Positions 7,040-13,900 of a DNA stretch of 19,548 nucleotides are shown piece after piece; position 1 is the first letter of the stretch; each line of letters opens with the position of its first letter. The position numbers and the translations under genes are program-made. The DNA is from RGEC01 sp964475595 (GTDB taxonomy: Bacteria; Bacteroidota; Bacteroidia; NS11-12g; UBA955). The stretch is taken from the NCBI GenBank assembly GCA_964475595.1, contig CAYYXG010000027.1, positions 1 through 19,548 on the forward strand. The letters run 5' to 3'. A model generated the notes under the pieces. The model was not told the DNA's origin and did no database searches. It saw only the letters and a program-made list of their open reading frames with translations.

Positions 7040-8635
7040 TTAGTTAAGGTTTACCTTGTGCATTTCGCGTTTTTTGGTGTTTTTATTGTAGATGTACACC
7101 CAGAAACGGCTGCCATCGTGGGTTAAGCCCATTACTTCACCATAGCCATCATTTAACGCACTGATTACTTTATAGGCCTTGGTTGCTGCAAAGCCACCGG
7201 AGGTGGTGCATTTGTGAATGAGGCCATCTTTCACCACAAATAAATCTGTTCCCACCATGGTCATGGCATTGATGTAGGTTGCATCTGCATAGTTAGACCA
7301 ACTGTTGGCGCTGGGATCATAGGTGTAGATGCGCTGACGGGAGCTGGCATAGAATACAGAGCCGCTCCAGGCGAGTCCGCCAAGGTCAATACGGTCACCG
7401 TTGCTGAGCGGTGCACCGGTGGAAATCGTGCTGCCTGTGGTGGGGTTTACCTTTTCAATCAGGTTATAATTGGTAATCCAGCAATCACCGTTGGCAAATT
7501 CTGTGGCAGAATAATAGAAGTTTTTGCTCAGTCGCACGGTAGACGCAGTTTTGCTAGTCGTATTTACTTTGTGCAGGGTAGTAGAGTTTGCATCATTGGT
7601 GAGTACAATGTTTTGACCGTCATATCCCATGTCAGTTCTGGGATCGCCGGAGGCGGGTGCATCGATGCTGTCCAAAGACGAAACCAGGTTGACCCAGTCT
7701 TTCACGGTAGGGCCTCTGCGGTTTAAAACGGCCACTACATCGGTATTGGAGTTGTTGATGCGCAGGGTATCATTTTTAATGGTGTAGTTGTAAACCGTCC
7801 ACGAAATCAGCATTTGTTTGTGGGTGATGAGTGCGTTGCTGCTGCTTAGTGAGCGGAATTTGTAGATGGCATCTTCGTTGAGATAGTCCACATTATTATT
7901 GCTGTTGATGATGATGTATTTGGTGTTTTGGCTATTGAGTGTGCCTTTTTTAATTTCCCAGATATTGTAAAGGATGGTATCGGGTTCACCGGATTTACCG
8001 GCATCACCTTTGGGGCCCTGCGCGCCCTGTGGTCCGCGTACCAGCCCGGCATTGGTTTTGGTGGAATCGGTGTAGGTAATAATTAAGCTATCACTTATTA
8101 TTTTGGCTTCTTTAATTCCTAGTCCTTTAGGGCCGGCAACGCCTTGAATTCCCTGCGGGCCGCGTGCACCGGTGTCGCCTTTTAAACCTTGCGGGCCCTG
8201 TGGTCCTTGCGGTCCGGGTGTGGAGGAACCGGATTTTTCGGCATACAATGCAAAGGGCACACTCAGCAACTGATTGATGCTGGTGAGGGTGTACTGATTT
8301 CCGCCTTTAATATCCGTTTCGGTTTTTACGAAAAAGGGGCCATTGCTCCAGTCTATGCCCGCCCAGGTGCCTGTAATGACGGTGCCTCCGCCAATTTCAA
8401 CGCTGATGAGGCCATTGGTGTTGCTCACCGGGTTGGGGGTGTATACTTCTGCATATACGGTGGCTCCGGTGCTGCTGCCCTGCAAAATGCTGATGCGCAT
8501 GCCTATGGGGGTGTTGGCTACCACCGCTCCGCTGCTGTTTCGAATTACGGCCTGGTAATTGAGTTTTGCCGGTGCCTGTGCCAAAACACTAAGCAATGGC
8601 ATGAGAAAAAGGCCCAAAAATATATTCTTTTTCAT
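7040..8635 (-). CDS. Exported collagen-like (G-x-y repeat) protein with C-terminal propeller-like region
   Basis: 531 residues. Signal peptide 1-20 (MKKNIFLGLF... LAQ). Residues 23-130 (LNYQAVIRNSSG, GMRISILQGS, NQLLSVPFALYAEKSG) are a beta-rich module common in front of collagen-like repeats in Bacteroidota. Two collagen-like blocks follow: about 10 G-x-y triplets at 141-171 (GPQGPQGPQGLKGD...) and about 6 at 201-218. They are separated by a 29-residue spacer (IKEAKIISDSLIITYTDST) that also recurs in such proteins. Residues about 320-531 form beta-repeats with G-x-x-W/F and 'I-x-K-V-N-x-T-T-G-S-T' patterns, resembling a propeller. No T9SS C-terminal domain is present. Likely an extracellular, trimer-forming surface protein; function unknown. 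It starts one base after the stop of the small T9SS gene and shares its transcript. Confidence 0.85.
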   Translation of the reverse strand: MKKNIFLGLFLMPLLSVLAQAPAKLNYQAVIRNSSGAVVANTPIGMRISILQGSSTGATVYAEVYTPNPVSNTNGLISVEIGGGTVITGTWAGIDWSNGPFFVKTETDIKGGNQYTLTSINQLLSVPFALYAEKSGSSTPGPQGPQGPQGLKGDTGARGPQGIQGVAGPKGLGIKEAKIISDSLIITYTDSTKTNAGLVRGPQGAQGPKGDAGKSGEPDTILYNIWEIKKGTLNSQNTKYIIINSNNNVDYLNEDAIYKFRSLSSSNALITHKQMLISWTVYNYTIKNDTLRINNSNTDVVAVLNRRGPTVKDWVNLVSSLDSIDAPASGDPRTDMGYDGQNIVLTNDANSTTLHKVNTTSKTASTVRLSKNFYYSATEFANGDCWITNYNLIEKVNPTTGSTISTGAPLSNGDRIDLGGLAWSGSVFYASSRQRIYTYDPSANSWSNYADATYINAMTMVGTDLFVVKDGLIHKCTTSGGFAATKAYKVISALNDGYGEVMGLTHDGSRFWVYIYNKNTKKREMHKVNLN

Positions 8636-8636
8636 G

Positions 8637-9113
8637 TTATATTTTTATCAGTTTTTGTGTAAATAGTTTGTAATTATTGCGATTTATATATACCATGTAA
8701 ATGCCTGAAGGAAGGTCTTTCAGCTGTAGTAAATTAATACCGTTTTGGATTTTGCTGCCAAATTGCATTTTGCCTTGCATGTCAAATATTTCAATTAGCA
8801 GTAGGTCTTCAGTGGTTGAATTGACGGCCAGGTAGGCAACCCCGGATGTGGGATTGGGATAAAGGATAATGTCAGTATTGCCGGGGATGTTTGATGTGGA
8901 ATTGGTGATGATGGTGTAGGCCTGTTGCACACCTTCCTGTATGTTGGCGTCGGCACCTTGCTGATAGGCCACAAAAACCTGTCCCACGCTAAAAGATATT
9001 TGTCCGTCTACTCCGGTAACGGTAGTGCCGGCAGTGTTAATGGATTGCTGAGCATTCCATGCATGTATGTATCCTACAAATAGGAGGCAGATAAGAAGTC
9101 TTTTGATGTTCAT
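8637..9113 (-). CDS. Small secreted protein with T9SS type A sorting domain
   Basis: 158 residues. Signal peptide 1 to about 21 (RLLICLLFVGYIHAWNAQ). Residues 22-70 contain TVTGVDGQISFSVGQVFV and EGVQQAYTI, a short module seen in many Bacteroidota proteins directly before the sorting signal. Residues 80-158 are a full T9SS type A C-terminal domain: LYPNPTSG, a middle 'EIFDMQGKM', then LPSGIYMVYI and a final basic KLIKI. The protein should cross the outer membrane through the type IX system and be anchored or released after removal of this domain. The cargo part is so short that the protein may be a stub, adaptor or structural piece. It is first in a two-gene operon with the collagen-like gene. 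I found no convincing TAnnTTTG upstream. Confidence 0.87.
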   Translation of the reverse strand: MNIKRLLICLLFVGYIHAWNAQQSINTAGTTVTGVDGQISFSVGQVFVAYQQGADANIQEGVQQAYTIITNSTSNIPGNTDIILYPNPTSGVAYLAVNSTTEDLLLIEIFDMQGKMQFGSKIQNGINLLQLKDLPSGIYMVYINRNNYKLFTQKLIKI

Positions 9114-9201
9114 GATGATTTTTGCTTATGCAAGTAAACATCAGGAAATTATATCTTACATGTTTTTTTGATTAAAATTTTATTAACAGAAGCGGGTTAA
9201 A

Positions 9202-9328
9202 TGCCACCCCTTCGGGGTTCGGGAAAAACCGCGCCTTCGGCGCTAGTAAAATGGCACCCCTTCGGAGTTGGAATGCATGGCTGCTGATGTGTGCCGCAGG
9301 CCGTAAAGACGGATCATTATCCGTCTCG
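9202..9328. repeat. Hairpin-rich intergenic repeat, copy A
   Basis: Aligns without gaps to 9394-9520 (offset 192), with 12 mismatches in 127 bases. It contains three 5-base-stem, 3-base-loop hairpins: ACCCC-TTC-GGGGT (9206-9218), GCGCC-TTC-GGCGC (9231-9243) and an imperfect ACCCC-TTC-GGAGT (9256-9268). It ends with GACGGAT-CATT-ATCCGTC (9308-9325). It is not coding. Confidence 0.9.
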
Positions 9329-9393
9329 CCATATGCGGGTGGCGTGTTTAGCATGTCGCATCCATCCACATACACCGCACCTGCTGGGAGATG

Positions 9394-9520
9394 TGCCACC
9401 CCTTCAGGGTTCGGGGAATACCGCGCCTTTGGCGCTAGTATAATGGCACCCCTTCGGGGTTGTAATGCATCACCGATGATGTGTGCCGCAGGCCGTAAAG
9501 ACGGATCATTAGCCGTCTCG
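9394..9520. repeat. Hairpin-rich intergenic repeat, copy B
   Basis: Second copy of the 127-base unit, same orientation. Hairpins: ACCCC-TTC-AGGGT (9398-9410, one mismatch), GCGCC-TTT-GGCGC (9423-9435) and a perfect ACCCC-TTC-GGGGT (9448-9460). A further ATCCGTC at 9527-9533 can pair with GACGGAT at 9500-9506. It ends 26 bases beyond the trmN6 stop and may help terminate that operon. Confidence 0.9.
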
Positions 9521-9546
9521 CTGATTATCCGTCTCCTTGTATCCCA

Positions 9547-10257
9547 TCACCCCGCCAGATAAAAATCCTGCATTAATGCTTTCATTTCTGCGGAATACAC
9601 ACCCGGTTTTTCATAGATGATAAAATCGCTTGTAAATCCTGCTGCCTGGGTTTTAGAGAGGTATAGTATTACTACATGAGGTGCAGATTCTGTGAAAGAT
9701 CGAATCTGTATTTTGCGGTGTAAATACAATGCGTTTTTTTTAGATACTTCCTCCAAATATTCTCCATGTAAAATCGGAATTAATAGCATACAAATGCCGT
9801 CCTTTTTTAACAGATATTGTATTTTATACAATAAGGTTTCAAAGTCCAGCGTAACCGTGTGTCTTGCCCTGCGTTTGTCATCGCTTTCGCTGGGTAGTTG
9901 GTTGTCAAAAAATGGTGGGTTGCAAACAATCGCATCATATTGTACCCCCGGTTCCCAGGTGCGTAAATCGGCTGTTTCGGCCTGTATACGTTGTTTCCAG
10001 GGTGAATTCTTGAAATTTTCTGTGGCCTGTTTTACGCTTTCCGCATCTATATCTATGGCCGTAAAAACCGCATCGGTAAAACGTTGCGCCAGCATCAACG
10101 AAAGCAAACCCGTGCCGGTGCCAATGTCCAACACACTCTTGGCGTTTCCTATGTCCGCCATGGCACCAAAAATGCAGGCATCGGTGGTAACGGGCATGCA
10201 GCCCGGAGACTGTGCTACCTCAAACTGCTTAAAACGAAAGGATTTTCGGTTTTTCAT
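9547..10257 (-). CDS. trmN6: tRNA1(Val) adenine-37 N6-methyltransferase-like protein
   Basis: 236-residue class I SAM-dependent methyltransferase of the YfiC/TrmN6 group, which methylates A37 next to the anticodon of tRNA1(Val) in E. coli. Visible motifs: FRFKQFEVAQSPGCMPVTTDA (8-28), typical of this subfamily; SAM-binding VLDIGTGTG (42-50); acidic IDID (68-71); and NPPF (113-116), the N6-adenine methyltransferase motif; then KKDG and LLIP. The substrate assignment comes from the family, not from residues I can test. I start it at ATG 10257, where four bases (ATGA, 10254-10257) are shared with the stop of the upstream ABC ATPase gene. An in-frame upstream extension to 10308 would run into the ATPase gene and lacks family-like sequence. 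Confidence 0.87.
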   Translation of the reverse strand: MKNRKSFRFKQFEVAQSPGCMPVTTDACIFGAMADIGNAKSVLDIGTGTGLLSLMLAQRFTDAVFTAIDIDAESVKQATENFKNSPWKQRIQAETADLRTWEPGVQYDAIVCNPPFFDNQLPSESDDKRRARHTVTLDFETLLYKIQYLLKKDGICMLLIPILHGEYLEEVSKKNALYLHRKIQIRSFTESAPHVVILYLSKTQAAGFTSDFIIYEKPGVYSAEMKALMQDFYLAG

Positions 10258-10979
10258 GCACTGAATAAACCTGCAGGGTTGGTTTTTCGTAGGATTTCCG
10301 CATCCCATTCCCAGCGGTGTTGGCGGTTCTCTTGCAACAGCAGCATGGCATCCGCGCTTTGCAGCGCCAGTTCCAGATCGTGGCTGCTAAACACAATGAT
10401 TTTCCCTGTTTCGGCGCACCAGTTTTTCATTCTCGCCAGCATTTCCCTGCGTCCGGGGTAATCCAGAAAGGCGAGGGGTTCGTCCATCAGCATAACCGGG
10501 GTATCCTGTGCCAGTGCCCTGGCAATCATGATCTTCTGTTTTTCGCCGTCGCTAAGGGTGTTGAACTGCCGGTCGGCGAAGGCCTCCATCCCACACATTT
10601 GCAGGGTTTTCAGGAGTTCGTCTTCGTGGTTTTTTAATTGGCTATTCCATGTTGATAAAAAGCGCAATCTGCTGCTAAAAACTACCTCCTTGGCTGTAGT
10701 CAGGGGCATGTCCGGCAAATGGGTAAAAACCTGACTGATGAGGGATGCGCGGGTTTTGGTGTCCACCCGGTTAATGTCCGTACCATTGACCAAAATGCTT
10801 CCTCCTACGGGCTTTTGCAATCCCCCCAGAATTTGCATGAGGGTGCTTTTCCCGGCACCATTTTTTCCGGCCAATAACACCAGCTTTCCGGCCTGAATCT
10901 CAAAATCCATGGGGCCGTGCAATACACAGGGTGTGTTTCCCTTTACATAGCCGCTTTCCAGAGATTCTGCCTTAAACAT
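10254..10979 (-). CDS. Orphan ABC transporter ATPase, FecE/BtuD-like
   Basis: 241-residue single ATP-binding cassette: Walker A AGKNGAGKST (37-46), Q-loop glutamine 83, signature LSDGEKQK (142-149), Walker B VMLMDE (162-167) and switch histidine 200 in FSSHDLE. The overall pattern (MIARALAQDTPVMLMDEPLAFLD) matches ATPases of iron-siderophore and cobalamin importers. No permease or binding protein is encoded nearby, so it is an orphan subunit that must work with a permease elsewhere, or has another role. It is co-transcribed and overlapping with trmN6. The start is ATG 10979; a longer in-frame start at 11060 would lie antisense inside the acetyltransferase gene. A CAAATTTG at 10992-10999 (one mismatch to the -7 consensus) is the probable promoter. 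Confidence 0.87.
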   Translation of the reverse strand: MFKAESLESGYVKGNTPCVLHGPMDFEIQAGKLVLLAGKNGAGKSTLMQILGGLQKPVGGSILVNGTDINRVDTKTRASLISQVFTHLPDMPLTTAKEVVFSSRLRFLSTWNSQLKNHEDELLKTLQMCGMEAFADRQFNTLSDGEKQKIMIARALAQDTPVMLMDEPLAFLDYPGRREMLARMKNWCAETGKIIVFSSHDLELALQSADAMLLLQENRQHRWEWDAEILRKTNPAGLFSA

Positions 10980-10991
10980 ACTTTCGACCCG

Positions 10992-11009
10992 CAAATTTGC
11001 GCATTTTTG
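10992..11009. promoter_or_regulatory. Probable back-to-back -7 elements, ABC ATPase and GNAT genes
   Basis: CAAATTTG at 10992-10999 is its own reverse complement and lies 12 bases before the ABC ATPase ATG on the minus strand. CATTTTTG at 11002-11009 lies four bases before the GNAT GTG on the plus strand. Each differs from TAnnTTTG only by C for T at the first position. The whole intergenic space is 34 bases. Confidence 0.45.
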
Positions 11010-11013
11010 TACT

Positions 11014-11502
11014 GTGAATTTGCAATTATCTACCGCCGGTGAAAAAGATATTTCCACCATTCAGGTCCTTGCCCGCGAAATCTGGAATGATCATTATCCC
11101 ACCATTATCGGTCAGGAGCAGGTGGATTATATGCTGGAACGCATGTATTCGGCATCTTCCATGCTGAAACAAATGCATGAGGGACAGGCGTTTTACTTGG
11201 TAATTAATGACGAAAAACCGATTGGTTTTGCTGCAGTAGAAAATAAATCTCCGGGACAATATTTTCTGAATAAATGTTATATTAAAACAGCCGCGCAGCG
11301 CTCAGGGGTAGGTGCTTTTGTGATCCATGCCATCCTCGAAAAATATACAGATTGTAGTGAACTGAGGTTGCAGGTAAACCGACAAAATTATAAAGCCATT
11401 AATTTTTATTTTAAAATGGGTTTTGTGATAGAACAGGTGGCCGATTTTGATATTGGCGACGGCTATTTTATGAATGATTTTATCATGTTGCTGAAGCGTT
11501 AA
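11014..11502 (+). CDS. GNAT-family N-acetyltransferase
   Basis: 162-residue single-domain acetyltransferase that would move acetyl from acetyl-CoA to an unidentified amine. The acetyl-CoA loop is QRSGVG (about 95-100, the Q/R-x-x-G-x-G/A motif), preceded by LNKCYIKTAAQ on the central strand. The C-terminal NRQNYKAINFYFKMGFV is the usual 'N-x-x-A-x-x-F-Y-x-x-x-G-F' motif B. It starts with GTG at 11014, only four bases after a near-consensus -7 element; no ATG further in gives a complete first strand. It is divergent from the ABC ATPase. Its TAA overlaps the TAA of rlmN on the other strand in the shared bases TTAA (11499-11502). Confidence 0.88.
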   Translation: MNLQLSTAGEKDISTIQVLAREIWNDHYPTIIGQEQVDYMLERMYSASSMLKQMHEGQAFYLVINDEKPIGFAAVENKSPGQYFLNKCYIKTAAQRSGVGAFVIHAILEKYTDCSELRLQVNRQNYKAINFYFKMGFVIEQVADFDIGDGYFMNDFIMLLKR

Positions 11503-12545
11503 TCGTTGAGCTTGTTGGCCAATTGACCGCAGGCGGCGTCAATGTCCTTGCCGCGACTTCTTCTCACATTCACAATGAGCTTAGCAGCGGAAAGGCCGTT
11601 GGCAAAGCGTTCCAGCTTATTGTCTCCTGTGGGCATGTAAGGAGCTAGTTCCCCTATGGGGTTGTATTCTATCAGGTTGATTTTGCAGGGAAACTTCCGC
11701 GCAAAGGTTATCAGTTCGCGCATCTCTTCAGCGTCGTCATTCACCCCTTCTATCACCGTGTATTCCAGCGTGGGACGGGTGCCTGTTTTGTCGTACCAGT
11801 GCATCAGGGCCTCAGCCAGCATTTCCAGATTGTTGCTGGCATTGATGGGCATAATGGCAGTGCGTTTTTCGTCGTTGGCGGCATGAAGACTCAGGGCCAG
11901 GTTGAATTTGGCGCCGTCATCGGCCATTTTCACAATCATTTTGGCAATGCCTGCGGTGCTGATCGTTATACGCTGCGGACTCATGTTCAACCCGTCTTCG
12001 CCCGTTATCAGTGCCACACTGCGCCATACATTGGCGTAATTGAGCAAAGGTTCGCCCATGCCCATATACACAATATTGTCAAGCCCTTTGCCGTAGTGCT
12101 TTTCGGCCAGTTCATTCAATAGCCATACTTGATCATAGATTTCCCCGGCTTCCAGATTGCGTTGACGTTTCAGGTAGCCGGTGGCGCAGAATTTACAGTC
12201 CAGACTGCACCCTACCTGGCTGCTCACACAGGCGGTAACGCGGGTGTCAGTGGGGATAAGCACACCTTCAATCAGGTTGCCATCATGCAACATGAAACTG
12301 CATTTGATGGTGCCATCCTTGCTTTTTTGCTGGGTGTGTATGCCGGCGGGCAACAGACTGAAATGGCTTTGCAGCTTGTCTCTCAGCGCAAGCGACAGGT
12401 TGGTCATGGCTGAAAATTCCCGGGCCCCTTTCTTCCATAGCCATTCGTATATCTGCCTGCCCCGGAAAGCGGGTTCCCCAAGGTCTTTGAGGGCCTGTTC
12501 CAGTTGGGTAAGGGTAAGTGAACGAATATCCTGCGGGGTGCTCAT
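11499..12545 (-). CDS. rlmN: Dual-specificity 23S rRNA/tRNA adenine-C2 methyltransferase RlmN
   Basis: 348-residue radical SAM enzyme that makes 2-methyladenosine at 23S rRNA A2503 and at tRNA position 37. The 4Fe-4S-binding cluster C-x3-C-x2-C is C113, C117, C120 in VGCSLDCKFCATGYLKR. MGMGEPLLN (the GGE-like SAM motif) and STAGI follow. The second catalytic cysteine that forms the protein-RNA adduct is C339 in DAACGQL near the C-terminus. An N-terminal helical RNA-binding part (FRGRQIYEWLWKKGA) is complete. Its ATG overlaps the der stop in ATGA (12542-12545), so it is translated after der from the der promoter. There is no terminator between rlmN and the converging GNAT gene. Confidence 0.96.
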   Translation of the reverse strand: MSTPQDIRSLTLTQLEQALKDLGEPAFRGRQIYEWLWKKGAREFSAMTNLSLALRDKLQSHFSLLPAGIHTQQKSKDGTIKCSFMLHDGNLIEGVLIPTDTRVTACVSSQVGCSLDCKFCATGYLKRQRNLEAGEIYDQVWLLNELAEKHYGKGLDNIVYMGMGEPLLNYANVWRSVALITGEDGLNMSPQRITISTAGIAKMIVKMADDGAKFNLALSLHAANDEKRTAIMPINASNNLEMLAEALMHWYDKTGTRPTLEYTVIEGVNDDAEEMRELITFARKFPCKINLIEYNPIGELAPYMPTGDNKLERFANGLSAAKLIVNVRRSRGKDIDAACGQLANKLND

Positions 12546-13852
12546 TTTTTGCGGAAAAACAGCGTTATCGGCACGCCGGTCAGCGGGAAAGCTTCTCGCA
12601 GTTTGTTTTCAATGAACCTGGAATAGCTGTCGGCTACGTATTGTGGCAGATTGCAGAAAAGGGCAATGGCCAGTCTTTTGGAGGGCAATTGGGTTACAAA
12701 CTTGATTTTCACAAACTTACCCTTGCGGCTGGGAGGCGGAAATGCTTCCATGATGGGAAGCAGGTAGTCGTTGAGCTTGTGGGTGGGAATTTTCATCGTC
12801 AGGCCATCATATACCTGCAAAATGGTTTCCAATGCCTGGAAAATACGTTGTTTGGTTACCGCTGAAATGTACAAAATTGGCACATCCACAAACGGCGATA
12901 TTTTGGATTTGATATCTTCGGTGTAAGACAGGTGGGTGTTGGTGTCTTTTTCCACCAGATCCCATTTGTTTACAAGTATCACCACACCTTTGCCCAGGCG
13001 GTGCGCCATCCAGAACAGGTTCAGGTCCTGCGATTCCAGACCCTGAGTAGCGTCAATGACCAATACTACCACATCGCTGTTTTCCAACGCCCTGAGGGAA
13101 CGCATTACACTGTAAAATTCAATGTTTTCATGCACCTTGCTCTTACGACGTATACCGGCAGTATCTACCAAAATAAATTCTTTGCCGTAGGCTTTGTATT
13201 TGGTGTCCAGCGAATCGCGGGTGGTACCGGCAATGTCGGTTACAATATTGCGCTGAGTGCCGGTGAGGGCGTTCACCAGACTGCTTTTGCCCACATTCGG
13301 GCGGCCCACGATTGCGATGCGGGGCAGATCTTCGTCAATGTTGGTATCCGGGGCTTCCTCCTTGAGTCGTGCAGCTACTTCATCCAGCAAATCACCGGTG
13401 CCGTGACCATTTGCGGATGATATTTCATAGTATCGGTCAAAGCCCAGCGAATAGAATACGGTAGCTTCGGTGCTCAGGCGCTCGTTGTCAACCTTGTTCA
13501 CCACCAGCAATACAGGTTTTTTGGTGCGTCGAAGAATTTGGGCAAATTCTTCATCGAGCGGATGTACATCGCTCATCACATCCACCACAAACAGCAGCAC
13601 GGAGGCCTCTTCGATGGCAATGTGTACCTGCTCACGAATGGCGGCTTCAAAAATATCATCACTCTCAGGTACAAATCCGCCGGTATCGACCACTGAAAAT
13701 TCAATGCCGTTCCACTCTGAAGTGCCGTAGTGGCGGTCACGGGTTACGCCGCTCATGTCATCTACAATGGCTTTGCGCTCCCCGGTCAAACGATTGAACA
13801 ATGTGGATTTTCCTACATTGGGCCTCCCTACTATGGCTACTAAACGACTCAT
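12542..13852 (-). CDS. der: Ribosome-assembly GTPase Der (EngA)
   Basis: 436-residue GTPase with two tandem G domains, required for maturation of the 50S subunit. G1 motifs: GRPNVGKS at 9-16 and again at 183-190. DTGGF and DTAGI are the G3 motifs. NKVD (119-122) and NKWD (295-298) are G4. The C-terminal KH-like domain (about 350-436) contains the family's PPPSRKGKFVKIKFVTQ and ends in FFRKK. I use the ATG at 13852 (MSRLVAIVG); the alternative in-frame start 12 bases upstream is unlikely because a perfect -7 element lies at 13862-13869. First gene of a two-gene unit with rlmN, so rRNA modification and 50S assembly are coupled in one transcript. Divergent from folA across 48 bases. Confidence 0.97.
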   Translation of the reverse strand: MSRLVAIVGRPNVGKSTLFNRLTGERKAIVDDMSGVTRDRHYGTSEWNGIEFSVVDTGGFVPESDDIFEAAIREQVHIAIEEASVLLFVVDVMSDVHPLDEEFAQILRRTKKPVLLVVNKVDNERLSTEATVFYSLGFDRYYEISSANGHGTGDLLDEVAARLKEEAPDTNIDEDLPRIAIVGRPNVGKSSLVNALTGTQRNIVTDIAGTTRDSLDTKYKAYGKEFILVDTAGIRRKSKVHENIEFYSVMRSLRALENSDVVVLVIDATQGLESQDLNLFWMAHRLGKGVVILVNKWDLVEKDTNTHLSYTEDIKSKISPFVDVPILYISAVTKQRIFQALETILQVYDGLTMKIPTHKLNDYLLPIMEAFPPPSRKGKFVKIKFVTQLPSKRLAIALFCNLPQYVADSYSRFIENKLREAFPLTGVPITLFFRKK

Positions 13853-13861
13853 AATTAGCCA

Positions 13862-13869
13862 CAAAGATA
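13862..13869 (-). promoter_or_regulatory. -7 promoter element of der-rlmN
   Basis: Minus strand TATCTTTG, perfect TAnnTTTG, ending nine bases before the der ATG. No clear TTG was found at the expected -33 position. Confidence 0.65.
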
Positions 13870-13888
13870 CGGCTTAATGTTCAGGGCT

Positions 13889-13896
13889 TACCTTTG
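13889..13896 (+). promoter_or_regulatory. -7 promoter element of the folA cluster
   Basis: TACCTTTG, perfect TAnnTTTG, followed by CAGT and the ATG at 13901. With only four bases in between, the mRNA should be leaderless or almost so. This element also rules out the longer in-frame start at 13877. Confidence 0.7.
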
Positions 13897-13900
13897 CAGT

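Larger units (their letters stand above)
9114..9546. other. Non-coding region between the T9SS gene and trmN6, holding two repeat copies
   Basis: 9114-9201 is AT-rich and must hold the promoter of the small T9SS gene, although no consensus -7 is visible. 9202-9520 is taken up by the two repeat copies and a 65-base spacer between them. Open frames crossing this area are made of hairpin repeats and show no protein-like character. Confidence 0.6.

Noticed and set aside
7040..8635. Collagen-like protein as a phage tail fibre
   Set aside because: It has a secretion signal peptide, no other phage genes nearby, and a Bacteroidota-type N-terminal module.
8189..8662. 157-codon plus-strand frame opposite the collagen-like gene
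   Set aside because: Gly/Ala-rich composition mirrors the repetitive G-x-y codons on the other strand.
9202..9520. Possible CRISPR array
   Set aside because: Only two long units (127 bases) with a 65-base spacer and many internal palindromes; no short regular repeats and no cas genes.
9172..9562. Open frames on both strands over the repeat copies (75 aa minus, 103 aa plus)
   Set aside because: They consist of translated hairpin repeats, have no domain-like pattern and appear only because the two repeat copies lack stops. The plus frame also runs into the trmN6 gene.
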